In this document: positions 1 through 8,722 of the stretch, in pieces | How the letters are laid out: every line of letters begins with the position of its first letter | Position numbering within the stretch: the first letter of the stretch is position 1 | Assembly: GCA_905372865.1 (NCBI GenBank) | Contig: CAJPQT010000006.1 | Coordinates: 34,555-98,554, forward strand | Source of the DNA: an uncultured Centipeda sp. | GTDB lineage: Bacteria; Bacillota; Negativicutes; Selenomonadales; Selenomonadaceae | Direction of reading: 5' to 3' | DNA length: 64,000 nt | Notes under the pieces: model-generated | Seen by the model: the letters and a program-made list of their open reading frames with translations, nothing else | Database searches by the model: none | What the model was told of the DNA's origin: nothing | Translations under genes and position numbers: made by a program

Positions 1-75
1 CAGCAGTCACTGGGGAGAAATCTCTGGGAAGATGCGGAAGAACGATGAACTGGAGCCAGGAGACCTGCTTGATTA
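1..75 (+). promoter_or_regulatory. Cobalamin riboswitch, 3' part (5' end outside window)
   Basis: The sequence carries the conserved 3' half of the B12-sensing aptamer in order: a GTCACTGG box, a TGGGAAGATG segment, GATGAACTGGAGCCAGG and the terminal AGACCTGC. These match the J6/3 to P3 closing region of cobalamin riboswitches. The 5' half, including the B12 box, lies before base 1. The next intrinsic terminator on this strand is at 188-228 and the next gene is mutA at 539, so the switch most likely controls read-through toward a B12-dependent enzyme. Confidence 0.85.
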
Positions 76-187
76 ACAATCACCGATTGACCTGCGAGTG
101 ATGGGGATGGAGATTTTGCGGATTCGTTCGCCTCGAGAGAGAGTTTGGCGCTTAGACCAGACCATCGGGAACTGAGTAACGATACCG

Positions 188-228
188 AAAAAGCCCGTTC
201 TGCACACCGTGGAATGGGCTTTTTCTTT
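188..228 (+). terminator. Intrinsic terminator downstream of the riboswitch
   Basis: A 13-bp stem (188-200 with 212-224, one G-T pair) closes an 11-nt loop, and its 3' arm ends in TTTTT. It lies about 110 nt after the aptamer and is the natural candidate for the riboswitch expression platform. No antiterminator pairing was worked out. Confidence 0.75.
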
Positions 229-396
229 GCATAGAATGCCCTTCTTGCGGCGCGTGGAGCGATCCTGAGGAGATCTGTGTGCATGTGAAAAGAATCCCAT
301 GCCTAGAGATTTCCCCGGGATGAAGGAGTATGCGCTCCTTGGGGAAACATTGCTCATCTTTTCAGTTCTCGTTTTGCCCCTTTGTATTAGGGGCGC
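229..396 (+). other. Non-coding leader with two hairpins upstream of mutA
   Basis: No credible gene was found here. Two stem-loops are visible. In one, 310-316 pairs with 341-347 and encloses a second stem of 323-328 with 335-340. In the other, GCCCC at 376-380 pairs with GGGGC at 390-394. The segment sits between two intrinsic terminators and may be part of a compound leader. No known riboswitch class was recognised in it. Confidence 0.4.
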
Positions 397-430
397 GCTC
401 TGAGGGTGGAAGCTCAGAGCGATTTTTTTT
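397..430 (+). terminator. Second intrinsic terminator before mutA
   Basis: A perfect 8-bp stem (GCTCTGAG at 397-404 with CTCAGAGC at 413-420) is followed by GA and eight T residues. It lies about 110 nt before the mutA start, so transcripts entering from the riboswitch side must pass two terminators in series. Confidence 0.8.
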
Positions 431-538
431 CAAGGAATGCAATTCCGCGCATCATGCACAGAATTGCTTTTTCTTTTATGTTGGTTCATCTGTTGAACTG
501 ACAGAGCCTTCCCGCAATAAATTAAAGGAGGACATGTT

Positions 539-2725
539 ATGCCGGAAGAAAAAGAGCGGTCGAGTGACGAAGAACTTCAGAAGCTTCTGAAGAAATCGGC
601 GGATGTCGAGGATTTCCCCGATGTCCCGCTCGACGAATTCACACCGCCGACGGATGCGGAGTGGAAGGAAGCCTGCGAGGCGCTCCTCAAGGGGGCACCG
701 TTCGATAAGGTCATGTTCACAAAGACCTATGAGGGCATCACCTTCGACCCCATGTACACGAAGAAACACACGGAGGATATCCTGCCAAAGAGTGTCATGC
801 CCGGCATGGGAGACTATCTGCGCGGCGTGGATCCCGCCGGTTATATCGGGAAGCCATGGGGCATCGCGCAGGCGTGCGACGAGACATTGCCCGCAGAGAA
901 CAACGAGCTGCTGCGTCATGAGAATGACAAGGGCTCGACGATCTATCACATCGTCCTTGACACAGCCTCGCGCGCGGGGGTGGATGCGCGTCAGGCGGAG
1001 AAGGTCGGCGACATCGGCACGAGCGTGACGACGGTCGACGATATGCACACCCTCCTTGAGGGCTTGGATCTCACGAAATTCCCGCTCTATATCTATGCGG
1101 GCGCAAATGCTCTCCCGATGCTGTCGCTCGTTGCGGCGGCACGCCGTGCGGCGGGGGAGGATATGACGAAGGTGCAGGGCATCGTCGGGGCGGACCCGAT
1201 CGGTGCGCTCGTGACGGACGGGAAGCTCCCCGCATCGCTCGATGCGCATTATGACAGCCTCGCGGCAGCAGCACGCTGGGCGGTGAAAAATGCACCGCAC
1301 CTCCGTACGGTGTTCGTCCGCAGCGATGTCTACAGTAACGGCGGTGCGAATGATGTGCAGGAGATCGCCTCGTGTCTGGCGACCGCGGCGGCGTATCTGC
1401 GTGCGCTGTGCGAGCGTGGCCTTACGATCGACGAGGCGGCATCGCAGGTCGCGTTCGGATTCTCGATGGGCGCGAACTTCTTCCTGCAGATCGCAAAACT
1501 GCGTGCGGTGCGCCCCATCTGGGCGCAGATCGTCAAGGCGTTCGGCGGCAACGCCGAGTCGCAGAAGATGCGCATTCACGCACGCCCTGCGCTCTTTTTC
1601 AAGACTATCTACGATCCGTACGTCAACATGCTCCGCAACACGACGGAGATCTTCTCGGGCGTTGTGGGCGGCATCGACTCGTTCGAGAGTGCGCCGTTCG
1701 ACGAGCCCATCCGCAAGGGCGATGAGTTCTCACGCCGCATTGCACGCAACATCCAGATCATGCTGCAGGAGGAGTTCGGTATGCTCCAGCCGATCGATCC
1801 TGCGGGCGGCTCGTGGGCGGTGGAAACGCTGACGCGCCAGATGAAGGAAAAGATCTGGGCAGAGTTCCAAAACATCGAAAAGCAGGGCGGCATCGTTGCG
1901 GCACTGCACAGCGGATCTGTGCAGGAGGGGATTGCAGCGATCCTCGCCGACCGGTTCAAGAAGGCGGACATCCGCAAGGACCGCATCGTCGGCAACAATA
2001 TGTATCCAAACATGACGGAGACCCTGCTCGAGACGCGTGCGGAGGATACGGCGGCACTCAAGGCACAGCGCACGAAAGACATCGAAGCATATCTCTCCGA
2101 CATCGACACGAAGCACGCGGGCGAGGCCCTTGCGGCATTCAAGGCTGACGGCACACTTGAGCACGGCATCGAGGCGGCGTTTGCGGGGGCAACGATCGCA
2201 GAGCTGATGGCGGCGGTCACGGACGGCAAGGGCGCGGCGGAGACGGTCACGGCGATCGCACCGCATCGCTGGAGCGAGCGTTTTGAGGCACTGCGCCGCC
2301 GCACCGAGGACTACAAGGCGGAGAAGAACGACAACGTCAAGATCTTCCTTGCGAACATGGGCCCCATCCCGCAGCACAAGGCGCGTGCGGACTTTACCAC
2401 GGGCTTCCTGCAGGTCGGCGCGTTCGAGGTGCTCGGCAACGACGGGTTCAAGACGGTCGAGGAGGCCGCCGAGGCGGCGGGCAAGAGCGGCGCGGATGCG
2501 GTGGTCATCTGCTCCACGGACGCGACCTATCCCGAGATCGTGCCCGCACTTGCACCGAAGCTCCACGAGGTTCTGCCGAATGCGCGCGTATTCCTCGCGG
2601 GCGCGGCACCGAAGGATCTCCTTGAGACATATAACAACGCGGGCATTGATGAATACATCTCCGTCAAGGCGAACTGCTACGAGGTGCTTGAGCGCCTTCA
2701 GAAAAAGAAAGGGATGATTGCGTAA
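539..2725 (+). CDS. mutA: Methylmalonyl-CoA mutase, small (beta) subunit
   Basis: 728 aa. It is the non-catalytic partner of the B12-dependent mutase that interconverts succinyl-CoA and (R)-methylmalonyl-CoA in propionate fermentation. The N-terminal two thirds form the TIM-barrel acyl-CoA mutase domain. The C-terminal ~130 residues keep the cobalamin-domain fold, but the D-x-H-x-x-G motif is absent: the aligned stretch reads MGPIPQHKARAD. That is how small subunits differ from the catalytic chain. The ATG is preceded by AAAGGAGG at 525-532. The stop overlaps the mutB start (TAATG), indicating translational coupling. A cobalamin riboswitch and two terminators lie upstream. Confidence 0.95.
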   Translation: MPEEKERSSDEELQKLLKKSADVEDFPDVPLDEFTPPTDAEWKEACEALLKGAPFDKVMFTKTYEGITFDPMYTKKHTEDILPKSVMPGMGDYLRGVDPAGYIGKPWGIAQACDETLPAENNELLRHENDKGSTIYHIVLDTASRAGVDARQAEKVGDIGTSVTTVDDMHTLLEGLDLTKFPLYIYAGANALPMLSLVAAARRAAGEDMTKVQGIVGADPIGALVTDGKLPASLDAHYDSLAAAARWAVKNAPHLRTVFVRSDVYSNGGANDVQEIASCLATAAAYLRALCERGLTIDEAASQVAFGFSMGANFFLQIAKLRAVRPIWAQIVKAFGGNAESQKMRIHARPALFFKTIYDPYVNMLRNTTEIFSGVVGGIDSFESAPFDEPIRKGDEFSRRIARNIQIMLQEEFGMLQPIDPAGGSWAVETLTRQMKEKIWAEFQNIEKQGGIVAALHSGSVQEGIAAILADRFKKADIRKDRIVGNNMYPNMTETLLETRAEDTAALKAQRTKDIEAYLSDIDTKHAGEALAAFKADGTLEHGIEAAFAGATIAELMAAVTDGKGAAETVTAIAPHRWSERFEALRRRTEDYKAEKNDNVKIFLANMGPIPQHKARADFTTGFLQVGAFEVLGNDGFKTVEEAAEAAGKSGADAVVICSTDATYPEIVPALAPKLHEVLPNARVFLAGAAPKDLLETYNNAGIDEYISVKANCYEVLERLQKKKGMIA

Positions 2726-4923
2726 TGGCAGGCTTTACGAACCCGGATTTCACCGGGATGAGCCTCGGCGAAAGCCCGTCCGCAGACTCCAAGGAGTGGC
2801 GCGCCCTCTTCGAGGGGACGACGGGGCGGACGTTTGAGGCACTCACGCACAAGACCATGGAGCGTGTACCCGTGAGCCCCTTCTACGATCACGACGTATA
2901 CGAGCGTATGACCCACCTCGACTTTGCGAGCGGCATCCCGCCGTGTCTGCGCGGCCCGTACTCCACGATGTACGTATTCCGTCCGTGGACGGTGCGCCAG
3001 TACGCAGGTTTCTCGACGGCAGAGGAGTCGAACGCATTCTATCGCCGCAACCTCGCCGCAGGTCAGAAGGGTCTTTCCATCGCGTTCGACCTCCCGACGC
3101 ATCGCGGCTATGACGCAGACAACCCGCGCGTCGTCGGCGACGTGGGCAAGGCAGGCGTTTCAGTCTGCTCCATGCTGGACATGAACATCCTGTTCTCGGG
3201 CATCCCGCTCGACCAGATGTCCGTCTCCATGACGATGAACGGCGCGGTTCTGCCGATCCTCGCGTTCTTCATCGTCTCGGGCGAGGAGCAGGGCGTTGAC
3301 AAAAAGATCATGGCAGGTACGATCCAGAACGATATTCTGAAAGAGTTCATGGTTCGCAACACCTACATCTACCCGCCGGATATGTCCATGCGCATCATCG
3401 GCGACATCTTCGAGTACACGACAAAGTACATGCCGAAGTTCAACAGCATCTCGATCTCCGGCTACCATATGCAGGAGGCAGGTGCACCTGCGGACATCGA
3501 GCTCGGCTACACGCTCGCGGACGGCCTTGAGTACATCCGCACGGGCATCAAGGCAGGGCTCGCCGTCGACGACTTTGCAAAGCGTCTCTCGTTCTTCTGG
3601 GCAATCGGCAAGAACTACTTCATGGAGATTGCAAAGATGCGTGCGGCGCGTGTCCTCTGGGCAAAGATCGTCAAGTCGTTCGATGCGAAGAACGACAAGT
3701 CGATGGCACTGCGCACGCACAGCCAGACTTCGGGCTGGTCGCTGACGGCGCAGGATCCGTTCAACAATATCGCCCGCACGGCGATGGAGGCGATGGGCGC
3801 GGCACTCGGCCATACCCAGTCCCTTCATACGAACGCACTCGACGAGGCGATCGCACTGCCGACGGACTTCTCGGCGCGTATTGCACGCAACACGCAGCTC
3901 TACATCCAGGACGAGACGAGCGTGTGCAAGATCATCGACCCGTGGGGCGGCTCGTACTACGTCGAGGCTCTCACGAACGAGATCATCCGCCGCGCTTGGG
4001 CGCATATCCAGGAGGTCGAGGCCCTCGGCGGCATGGCAAAGGCGATCTCGACGGGGCTCCCGAAGATGCGCATCGAGGAGGCGGCAGCACGCCGTCAGGC
4101 GCAGATCGACTCCGGCATCGAGAGCATCGTCGGCGTGAACAAGTACCGCCTCGAAAAGGAAGACCCCCTGCAGATCCTCGCGATCGACAACACGGCCGTG
4201 CGTCAGGCACAGGTCGAGCGTCTCGAGAAGCTGCGCGCAGAGCGTAATGCGGACGATGTGCGCCGCTGCCTCGAGGGCATCACAAAGGCGGCAGAGACGC
4301 GCGACAACGGCAACCTGCTCGAAGCGGCGGTCGATGCGGCACGCGCCCGCGCCTCGCTCGGCGAGATCTCCGATGCGGTGGAGAAGGTCTCCGGCCGTTT
4401 CCAGGCGGTGATCCACACCATTTCCGGTGTCTACTCCTCCGAGTTCACGGACAAGACCGAGCTCGACCGCGCCCGCGAGATGGCGGACGAGTTCGAGGAA
4501 CTCACGGGTCGCCGTCCGCGTATCTTTGTCGCGAAGATGGGACAGGACGGACACGATCGCGGCCAGAAGGTCATCGCGTCCTCCTTCGCCGACATGGGCT
4601 GGGACGTCGACGTGGGTCCTCTCTTCCAGACCCCTGCAGAGACGGCGCAGGATGCGGTCGACAACGACGTGCACATGGTCGGATTCAGCTCGCTCGCAGC
4701 AGGACACAACACGCTCCTGCCGCAGCTCGTTGATGAGCTGAAGAAGCTCGGACGTGACGACATCATGGTCTGTATCGGCGGCGTTATCCCCGTGCAGGAC
4801 TATGACAACCTCTACGAGCACGGCGCGGTCGCGATTTTCGCACCGGGCACGAACATCCCCGAGGCGGGCATCAAGCTCCTGACCCTTCTCATCGCACGCG
4901 CGAAGGAAGAAGCCGCGGGCTGA
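2725..4923 (+). CDS. mutB: Methylmalonyl-CoA mutase, large (alpha, catalytic) subunit
   Basis: 732 aa, the usual length for this chain. It catalyses the adenosylcobalamin-dependent rearrangement of methylmalonyl-CoA and succinyl-CoA. The N-terminal ~560 residues are the substrate-binding TIM barrel. The C-terminal domain contains the cobalamin-ligating motif D608-G-H610-D-R-G613, with H610 as the expected lower axial ligand. The start ATG overlaps the mutA stop by one base. It is followed by a hairpin with a short T-run (4936-4964) and then meaB, so the operon order is mutA-mutB-meaB. Confidence 0.97.
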   Translation: MAGFTNPDFTGMSLGESPSADSKEWRALFEGTTGRTFEALTHKTMERVPVSPFYDHDVYERMTHLDFASGIPPCLRGPYSTMYVFRPWTVRQYAGFSTAEESNAFYRRNLAAGQKGLSIAFDLPTHRGYDADNPRVVGDVGKAGVSVCSMLDMNILFSGIPLDQMSVSMTMNGAVLPILAFFIVSGEEQGVDKKIMAGTIQNDILKEFMVRNTYIYPPDMSMRIIGDIFEYTTKYMPKFNSISISGYHMQEAGAPADIELGYTLADGLEYIRTGIKAGLAVDDFAKRLSFFWAIGKNYFMEIAKMRAARVLWAKIVKSFDAKNDKSMALRTHSQTSGWSLTAQDPFNNIARTAMEAMGAALGHTQSLHTNALDEAIALPTDFSARIARNTQLYIQDETSVCKIIDPWGGSYYVEALTNEIIRRAWAHIQEVEALGGMAKAISTGLPKMRIEEAAARRQAQIDSGIESIVGVNKYRLEKEDPLQILAIDNTAVRQAQVERLEKLRAERNADDVRRCLEGITKAAETRDNGNLLEAAVDAARARASLGEISDAVEKVSGRFQAVIHTISGVYSSEFTDKTELDRAREMADEFEELTGRRPRIFVAKMGQDGHDRGQKVIASSFADMGWDVDVGPLFQTPAETAQDAVDNDVHMVGFSSLAAGHNTLLPQLVDELKKLGRDDIMVCIGGVIPVQDYDNLYEHGAVAIFAPGTNIPEAGIKLLTLLIARAKEEAAG

Positions 4924-4933
4924 GAAAATATTG

Positions 4934-4964
4934 GGCGCCGCTCTCTGCATGAGGGCGGCGTTTT
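4934..4964 (+). terminator. Weak intrinsic terminator or attenuator between mutB and meaB
   Basis: A 10-bp GC-rich stem (4936-4945 with 4951-4960) with a 5-nt loop is followed by TTTT. It sits in the 64-bp gap between mutB and meaB. The short T-run suggests partial termination that would lower meaB relative to the mutase subunits. Confidence 0.5.
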
Positions 4965-4987
4965 GCCATATCACGAAAGGAGGCTTT

Positions 4988-6166
4988 ATGAGCGAAAAAT
5001 ATACCACAGAACGGCCCGACTGGGTACCCGAGGATGCGGACTGCAAGTTCACGACAAGCGTCATGGGCGGCATCGAGGGCATCAAGGATCTGACCGTTGG
5101 CAATATCAATCCGAAGCTGTTGAACGGTACTGGGATGCCGCGCAGAAAGCTCGTCCTCAATGAGGATGACTATGTGGAGGGCGTGGAGCGCGGCGACCGC
5201 ATGACACTCTCGCGCGCGATTACGCTGATCGAGAGCAACAGCAGCAAGCATTTTAAGCTCGCACAGCGGGTATTGCAGCGGCTCCTGCCAAAGACGGGAA
5301 ACGCCCTGCGCATCGGCATCACAGGTGTTCCCGGCGCGGGCAAGTCCACGATGATCGAGGCGTTCGGCAATATGCTCTGCGATGCGGGGCATCGCGTCGC
5401 CGTTCTCACCGTTGACCCGACGAGTTCCGTGACGAAGGGCTCGATCCTCGGTGACAAGACGCGCATGGGCACGCTCTCGCGCCGCCCCGAGGCATTCATC
5501 CGCCCGTCGCCTGCCGGCGGGACGCTCGGCGGCGTTGCACGCAAGAGCCGCGAGACGATGCTGCTCTGCGAGGCGGCGGGCTACGATGTCATCATCATTG
5601 AGACGGTCGGTGTCGGACAGTCCGAGACGACCGTGCGCTCGATGGTCGACTTCTTCCTGCTCGTCGTGCTGACGGGGGCGGGCGATGAACTGCAGGGCAT
5701 CAAGAAGGGCATCATGGAGCTTGCGGATGCAATCGTCATCAACAAGGCGGACGGCGACAATTTGCTGAAGGCAAAGGTTGCACGCGGGCAGTACGAGCGC
5801 ATGATCGAGTTTATTCGCCCCGCAACGCCGGGGTGGGAGACGCACGCCTACCTCGCGTCCGCCGTCGAAAAGACGGGACTTGCCGAACTCTGGGAGGTCA
5901 TCCGCATCTTCCGTGACAAGACGACGGAGAGCGGTGTTTGGAAGAAGCGACGCGACGGTCAGCTCCTCGACTGGATGAACAGCATGATCGACGAGCATCT
6001 GCACAATCTGTTCTTCGACGATGCCGTTGTGCGCGGACGGATGCCCGAGGTGAAGGAGGCGATCCTCTCGGGTGGTATCTCGCCAACGCAGGCGGTCGCC
6101 GAACTGCTCAGCGTATTCGACGTCCACCGTGCAGCAGGGCGGCAGGTCGACCTCTTTACGAATTGA
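4988..6166 (+). CDS. meaB: Methylmalonyl-CoA mutase-associated GTPase MeaB
   Basis: 392 aa. A G3E-family P-loop GTPase that gates adenosylcobalamin loading into the mutase and protects it from inactivation. The Walker A motif is G113-VPGAGK-S120. The Mg-binding DPTSS switch region and the GTPase-type NKAD specificity motif (VINKADGDN) are present, and the C-terminal helices needed for dimerisation are retained. I chose the ATG at 4988 because AAAGGAGG ends 4 bases before it; an in-frame ATG at 4931 lies in the intergenic hairpin and has no ribosome site. It follows mutB and probably shares its transcript. Confidence 0.95.
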   Translation: MSEKYTTERPDWVPEDADCKFTTSVMGGIEGIKDLTVGNINPKLLNGTGMPRRKLVLNEDDYVEGVERGDRMTLSRAITLIESNSSKHFKLAQRVLQRLLPKTGNALRIGITGVPGAGKSTMIEAFGNMLCDAGHRVAVLTVDPTSSVTKGSILGDKTRMGTLSRRPEAFIRPSPAGGTLGGVARKSRETMLLCEAAGYDVIIIETVGVGQSETTVRSMVDFFLLVVLTGAGDELQGIKKGIMELADAIVINKADGDNLLKAKVARGQYERMIEFIRPATPGWETHAYLASAVEKTGLAELWEVIRIFRDKTTESGVWKKRRDGQLLDWMNSMIDEHLHNLFFDDAVVRGRMPEVKEAILSGGISPTQAVAELLSVFDVHRAAGRQVDLFTN

Positions 6167-6178
6167 GGAGGTGTATCC

Positions 6179-6736
6179 ATGACGAAACGCATCTGCCTCT
6201 CGGGCGCGGATATGTACGAGCTTGAGGAGGTCTTTACAGGGCGGCGCGGCATCGCGAGTGTTCGTACGGGCTACATCAACGCCGCGCCCAATGCCCGCCA
6301 TGAGGATGTGGCGACAGGTGCGGCAGGCGGGCGCATGGGGATCGAGATCTGCTACGATCCGAAGAAGATCGACATCTCGCAGCTGCTCGATCTGCACTTT
6401 GCTGTTGTGACCCCGTACAGCATCGACGGACAGGGGTATGTGCGCGGCAGTATGTACCGTGCAGGTGTCTTCTACGAGAGTGCGGAGGATGAGCCGCAGA
6501 TCCAGCTCTATCTCACCTTTCTCGCGGGGAAGGGACGCTGTCCCGCGACGGGGGAGCACCTGACGCTCAACGACCCGAACAGCAGCACGGCGGCGCGTCG
6601 TGTGCTGCACGCAACGATGGAACGCCTCACCTCATTTCAGGCGGCGGCGGACGAGCATCAGGGCTATCTCGCACGGCATCCAGAGACGGAGACCTACATC
6701 GACCTCGCGCGTCTGCGCGAACTTGTGAAACTTTGA
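6179..6736 (+). CDS. MsrA-like protein without the catalytic cysteine
   Basis: 185 aa. The fold signature is peptide-methionine (S)-S-oxide reductase: a GY motif after the first helix, a central GQGYVRGSMYRAGVFY-type segment matching the RQGNDIGTQYRSAIFY region, and a C-terminal DEHQGYL matching the E-D-Y-H-Q-D-Y-L end. However, the invariant GCFW active site reads GADM (residues 9-12), so the nucleophilic Cys is Ala, and the usual HDPTQ is TPYSI. Cys remain at 6, in EICYDP and in GKGRCPATG. It starts 12 bp after meaB with a GAGGAGGTG ribosome site, so it is the last gene of the mut operon. Function is unknown: an inactive paralog, or an enzyme using another Cys. Confidence 0.75.
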   Translation: MTKRICLSGADMYELEEVFTGRRGIASVRTGYINAAPNARHEDVATGAAGGRMGIEICYDPKKIDISQLLDLHFAVVTPYSIDGQGYVRGSMYRAGVFYESAEDEPQIQLYLTFLAGKGRCPATGEHLTLNDPNSSTAARRVLHATMERLTSFQAAADEHQGYLARHPETETYIDLARLRELVKL

Positions 6737-6740
6737 AATG

Positions 6741-6777
6741 AAAAGACCATTGGCCTGTAGGGCTGATGGTCTTTTTT
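6741..6777 (+). terminator. Intrinsic terminator of the mut operon
   Basis: AAAAGACCAT (6741-6750) pairs with ATGGTCTTTT (6766-6775) around a GC-containing loop and is followed by more T residues. It closes the mutA-mutB-meaB-msrA-like transcript. Confidence 0.85.
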
Positions 6778-6800
6778 AGGGAATCATAGACGATTTTCAT

Positions 6801-6829
6801 TTTTATACAAAATTATTTTATGCTATAAT
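6801..6829 (+). promoter_or_regulatory. Possible promoter of the first chemoreceptor gene
   Basis: A consensus -10 box TATAAT lies at 6824-6829 in an AT-rich stretch. The hexamer 17 bp upstream (TTTTAT at 6801-6806) is a poor -35. The transcript would have a roughly 95-nt leader before the ATG at 6932. Confidence 0.5.
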
Positions 6830-6931
6830 CAATAGAATGAAATGTGTTTTATAGTGCTGTTCCATATGCGCATGTGCCGGATCTTGCGGCAGTGTGCAGA
6901 GTGGACGGGGGAAACCAAAGGGGAGCTGGGT

Positions 6932-8596
6932 ATGAGCATACGTACTAAACTACAGTCGATTCTGATTCTACTGTTTGTCTTCATTGTGGGACTGGTCGGG
7001 CTGAACTTCTTTACATTCAATGAACTCAAGGGGGATTCGCCTGCGGTCAACGCCTCCGGCTCGCTGCGCATGCGCGCTTATCAGCTCTCATGGGGGGCGG
7101 CACGGCTCGTGTCGGCAGATGAGGGGGATGCACAGACACTGCGTACTGCGATGCAGAAGGATCTGGAGGACTACGACCGTATTCTGAAAGGGCTTGCACA
7201 AGGCGATGCGTCGATGGGGCTGGCTGTGCCCACCGATGAGGCGGTGCAGCGGCAGCTCGGCATCGTGAAGCCGCTGTGGGAAGCGTATCGCACCGATGTG
7301 CGTGCCGTTGCCACGGGCGCGGACGAGGAAATGCGCCGCGCGGCAGAGGCAAAGGTTGCGAAAGAGGTTGCGCCCTTTGTGGCGGAGGTCAACAAGCTGG
7401 TCGCTGCCTACGATGCCGCCAGCCAGACAAAGATCGAAACCTCCAAGAATATTCAGATCGGTGTGATCCTCCTCGCCATATTCGTTGTGGGCGGCGCACT
7501 CTGGCTGATCCTCGCGCAGATTCTGCGCCCGCTGGCGGCATTGACGGAGTCGTTTCGTGATATTGCCGGCGGAGAGGGCGATCTGACGCAGCAGCTCCAT
7601 GCGGAGCGCGATGATGAAATCGGTCGTATCGTCCTTCACTTCAACACCTTCATCGGGAAACTGCGTACCATCATGCGCGGCGCACAGGAGAGTGCGGCAG
7701 AGGTCGCGCAGCTCTCCGGCGCACTCTCTCAGGCAAGCGGAGAGAGCAGTCAGGCAGTCGAGCAGGTCGCCGGCTCCGTCACCGATGTCGCAGGACAGGC
7801 GAACGCGCAGAACGGCTCTATGCAGGAACTTGCACACAATGTGGCGCAGATTGCGGCACATATGGCGCAGATGCTTGCGTCTGCCGAACGCTCTGCCGTA
7901 CTCTCGGCAGATTCTGAGGAAAAGGCGGCAAACGGTCGGGACGGTGCAGCGCGTGTCGCGGCGCAGACCGATGTCCTGCGTGATATCGTCATGACCATGG
8001 ATCGGAACGTACAGACCCTCACGCAGTATGCGGAGGACATCAATCAGATCATTGACCTCATCAAGGGCATCTCGGGGCAGACCAACCTGCTCGCTCTCAA
8101 CGCCGCGATTGAAGCGGCACGTGCAGGTGAGAGCGGGCGCGGCTTTGCCGTTGTCGCGGAAGAGGTGCGCAAGCTCGCCGAGAGCTCGAGTCTTGCGGCG
8201 GACGATGTCACGGAGAAGATGACCGGCATCCGCCAGCAGGTGCATGAGACGCGCAGTGCAAATCAGGAACTCGTCAGCGAGCTCGAGAAGATCACGGAGG
8301 CTGTCGATGCAGTGCGTGCCTCGCTGAATGCCATTGCCGCAAGTTCCGAGGAGAGCCGCAGGGCGGCCGCTGAGATCGTGCGGCTGAACCAGACGGCATC
8401 GGAGGGGGCGCAGAGCGTTGCGGACACCTCGGGAAGTGTCGCGGCGACAGCGAAACAGATTGCGGGGCACTCCGAGGAGTCGGCGGCCGCCATCGAGGAG
8501 CAGAGCGCGAGTATGGAACAGGTCGTCGCTGCCGCAGAGCAGCTGTCCGAGCTCTCGACGAAGCTGGACGGGCTCGTTGGGAAGTTCAAGGTCTGA
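6932..8596 (+). CDS. Methyl-accepting chemotaxis protein with NarX/PilJ-like sensor
   Basis: 554 aa. Order: TM1 at about residues 8-30, a short periplasmic all-helical sensor, TM2 at about 170-195, a HAMP domain, then a complete cytoplasmic signalling domain. The segment after TM1 contains N-A-S-G-S-L-R-M-R-A-Y-Q-L, very close to the P-box that binds nitrate in NarX/NarQ and PilJ-type receptors. The conserved hairpin tip (GQTNLLALNAAIEAARAGE) needed to control CheA is intact. I chose the ATG at 6932 over the upstream in-frame ATG because MSIRTKL matches the start of the neighbouring paralog and GGGGAGCT precedes it. Nitrate or nitrite as ligand is an inference. Confidence 0.9.
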   Translation: MSIRTKLQSILILLFVFIVGLVGLNFFTFNELKGDSPAVNASGSLRMRAYQLSWGAARLVSADEGDAQTLRTAMQKDLEDYDRILKGLAQGDASMGLAVPTDEAVQRQLGIVKPLWEAYRTDVRAVATGADEEMRRAAEAKVAKEVAPFVAEVNKLVAAYDAASQTKIETSKNIQIGVILLAIFVVGGALWLILAQILRPLAALTESFRDIAGGEGDLTQQLHAERDDEIGRIVLHFNTFIGKLRTIMRGAQESAAEVAQLSGALSQASGESSQAVEQVAGSVTDVAGQANAQNGSMQELAHNVAQIAAHMAQMLASAERSAVLSADSEEKAANGRDGAARVAAQTDVLRDIVMTMDRNVQTLTQYAEDINQIIDLIKGISGQTNLLALNAAIEAARAGESGRGFAVVAEEVRKLAESSSLAADDVTEKMTGIRQQVHETRSANQELVSELEKITEAVDAVRASLNAIAASSEESRRAAAEIVRLNQTASEGAQSVADTSGSVAATAKQIAGHSEESAAAIEEQSASMEQVVAAAEQLSELSTKLDGLVGKFKV

Positions 8597-8601
8597 GAAA
8601 A

Positions 8602-8655
8602 TATCCAAAATAAATCCGTGTGAATACATTGCAGTTCACACGGATTTATTGGATG
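8602..8655 (+). terminator. Long hairpin terminator between the two chemoreceptor genes
   Basis: A perfect 16-bp inverted repeat (8609-8624 with 8635-8650) is extended by ATCCAA/TTGGAT on the outside. There is no long T-run, but position and strength suggest it separates the two receptor transcripts. Confidence 0.6.
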
Positions 8656-8660
8656 GGGTA

Positions 8661-8688
8661 TTGCACAGTCTACATTCTACGATATAAT
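8661..8688 (+). promoter_or_regulatory. Sigma-A type promoter of the second chemoreceptor gene
   Basis: TTGCAC at 8661-8666 and TATAAT at 8683-8688 are spaced 16 bp apart. The ATG at 8723 follows with a GAGAGGA ribosome site. The paralog therefore has its own promoter. Confidence 0.7.
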
Positions 8689-8722
8689 ACAAGAGAGGAA
8701 TTTTTTGAAACGAGAGGAAAAA

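Noticed and set aside
3160..5160. 666-codon open frame on the minus strand opposite mutB
   Set aside because: GC-rich codon bias leaves the antisense frame open. The translation is Arg/His/Leu-rich with no known motif, no ribosome site fits, and the plus strand encodes a clear mutase.
4889..6610. 573-codon minus-strand frame opposite meaB and the MsrA-like gene
   Set aside because: Same antisense artefact. The plus-strand genes have P-loop and family motifs and proper ribosome sites.
7088..8629. 513-codon minus-strand frame opposite the chemoreceptor
   Set aside because: Shadow of a well-supported MCP with TM, HAMP and signalling domains.
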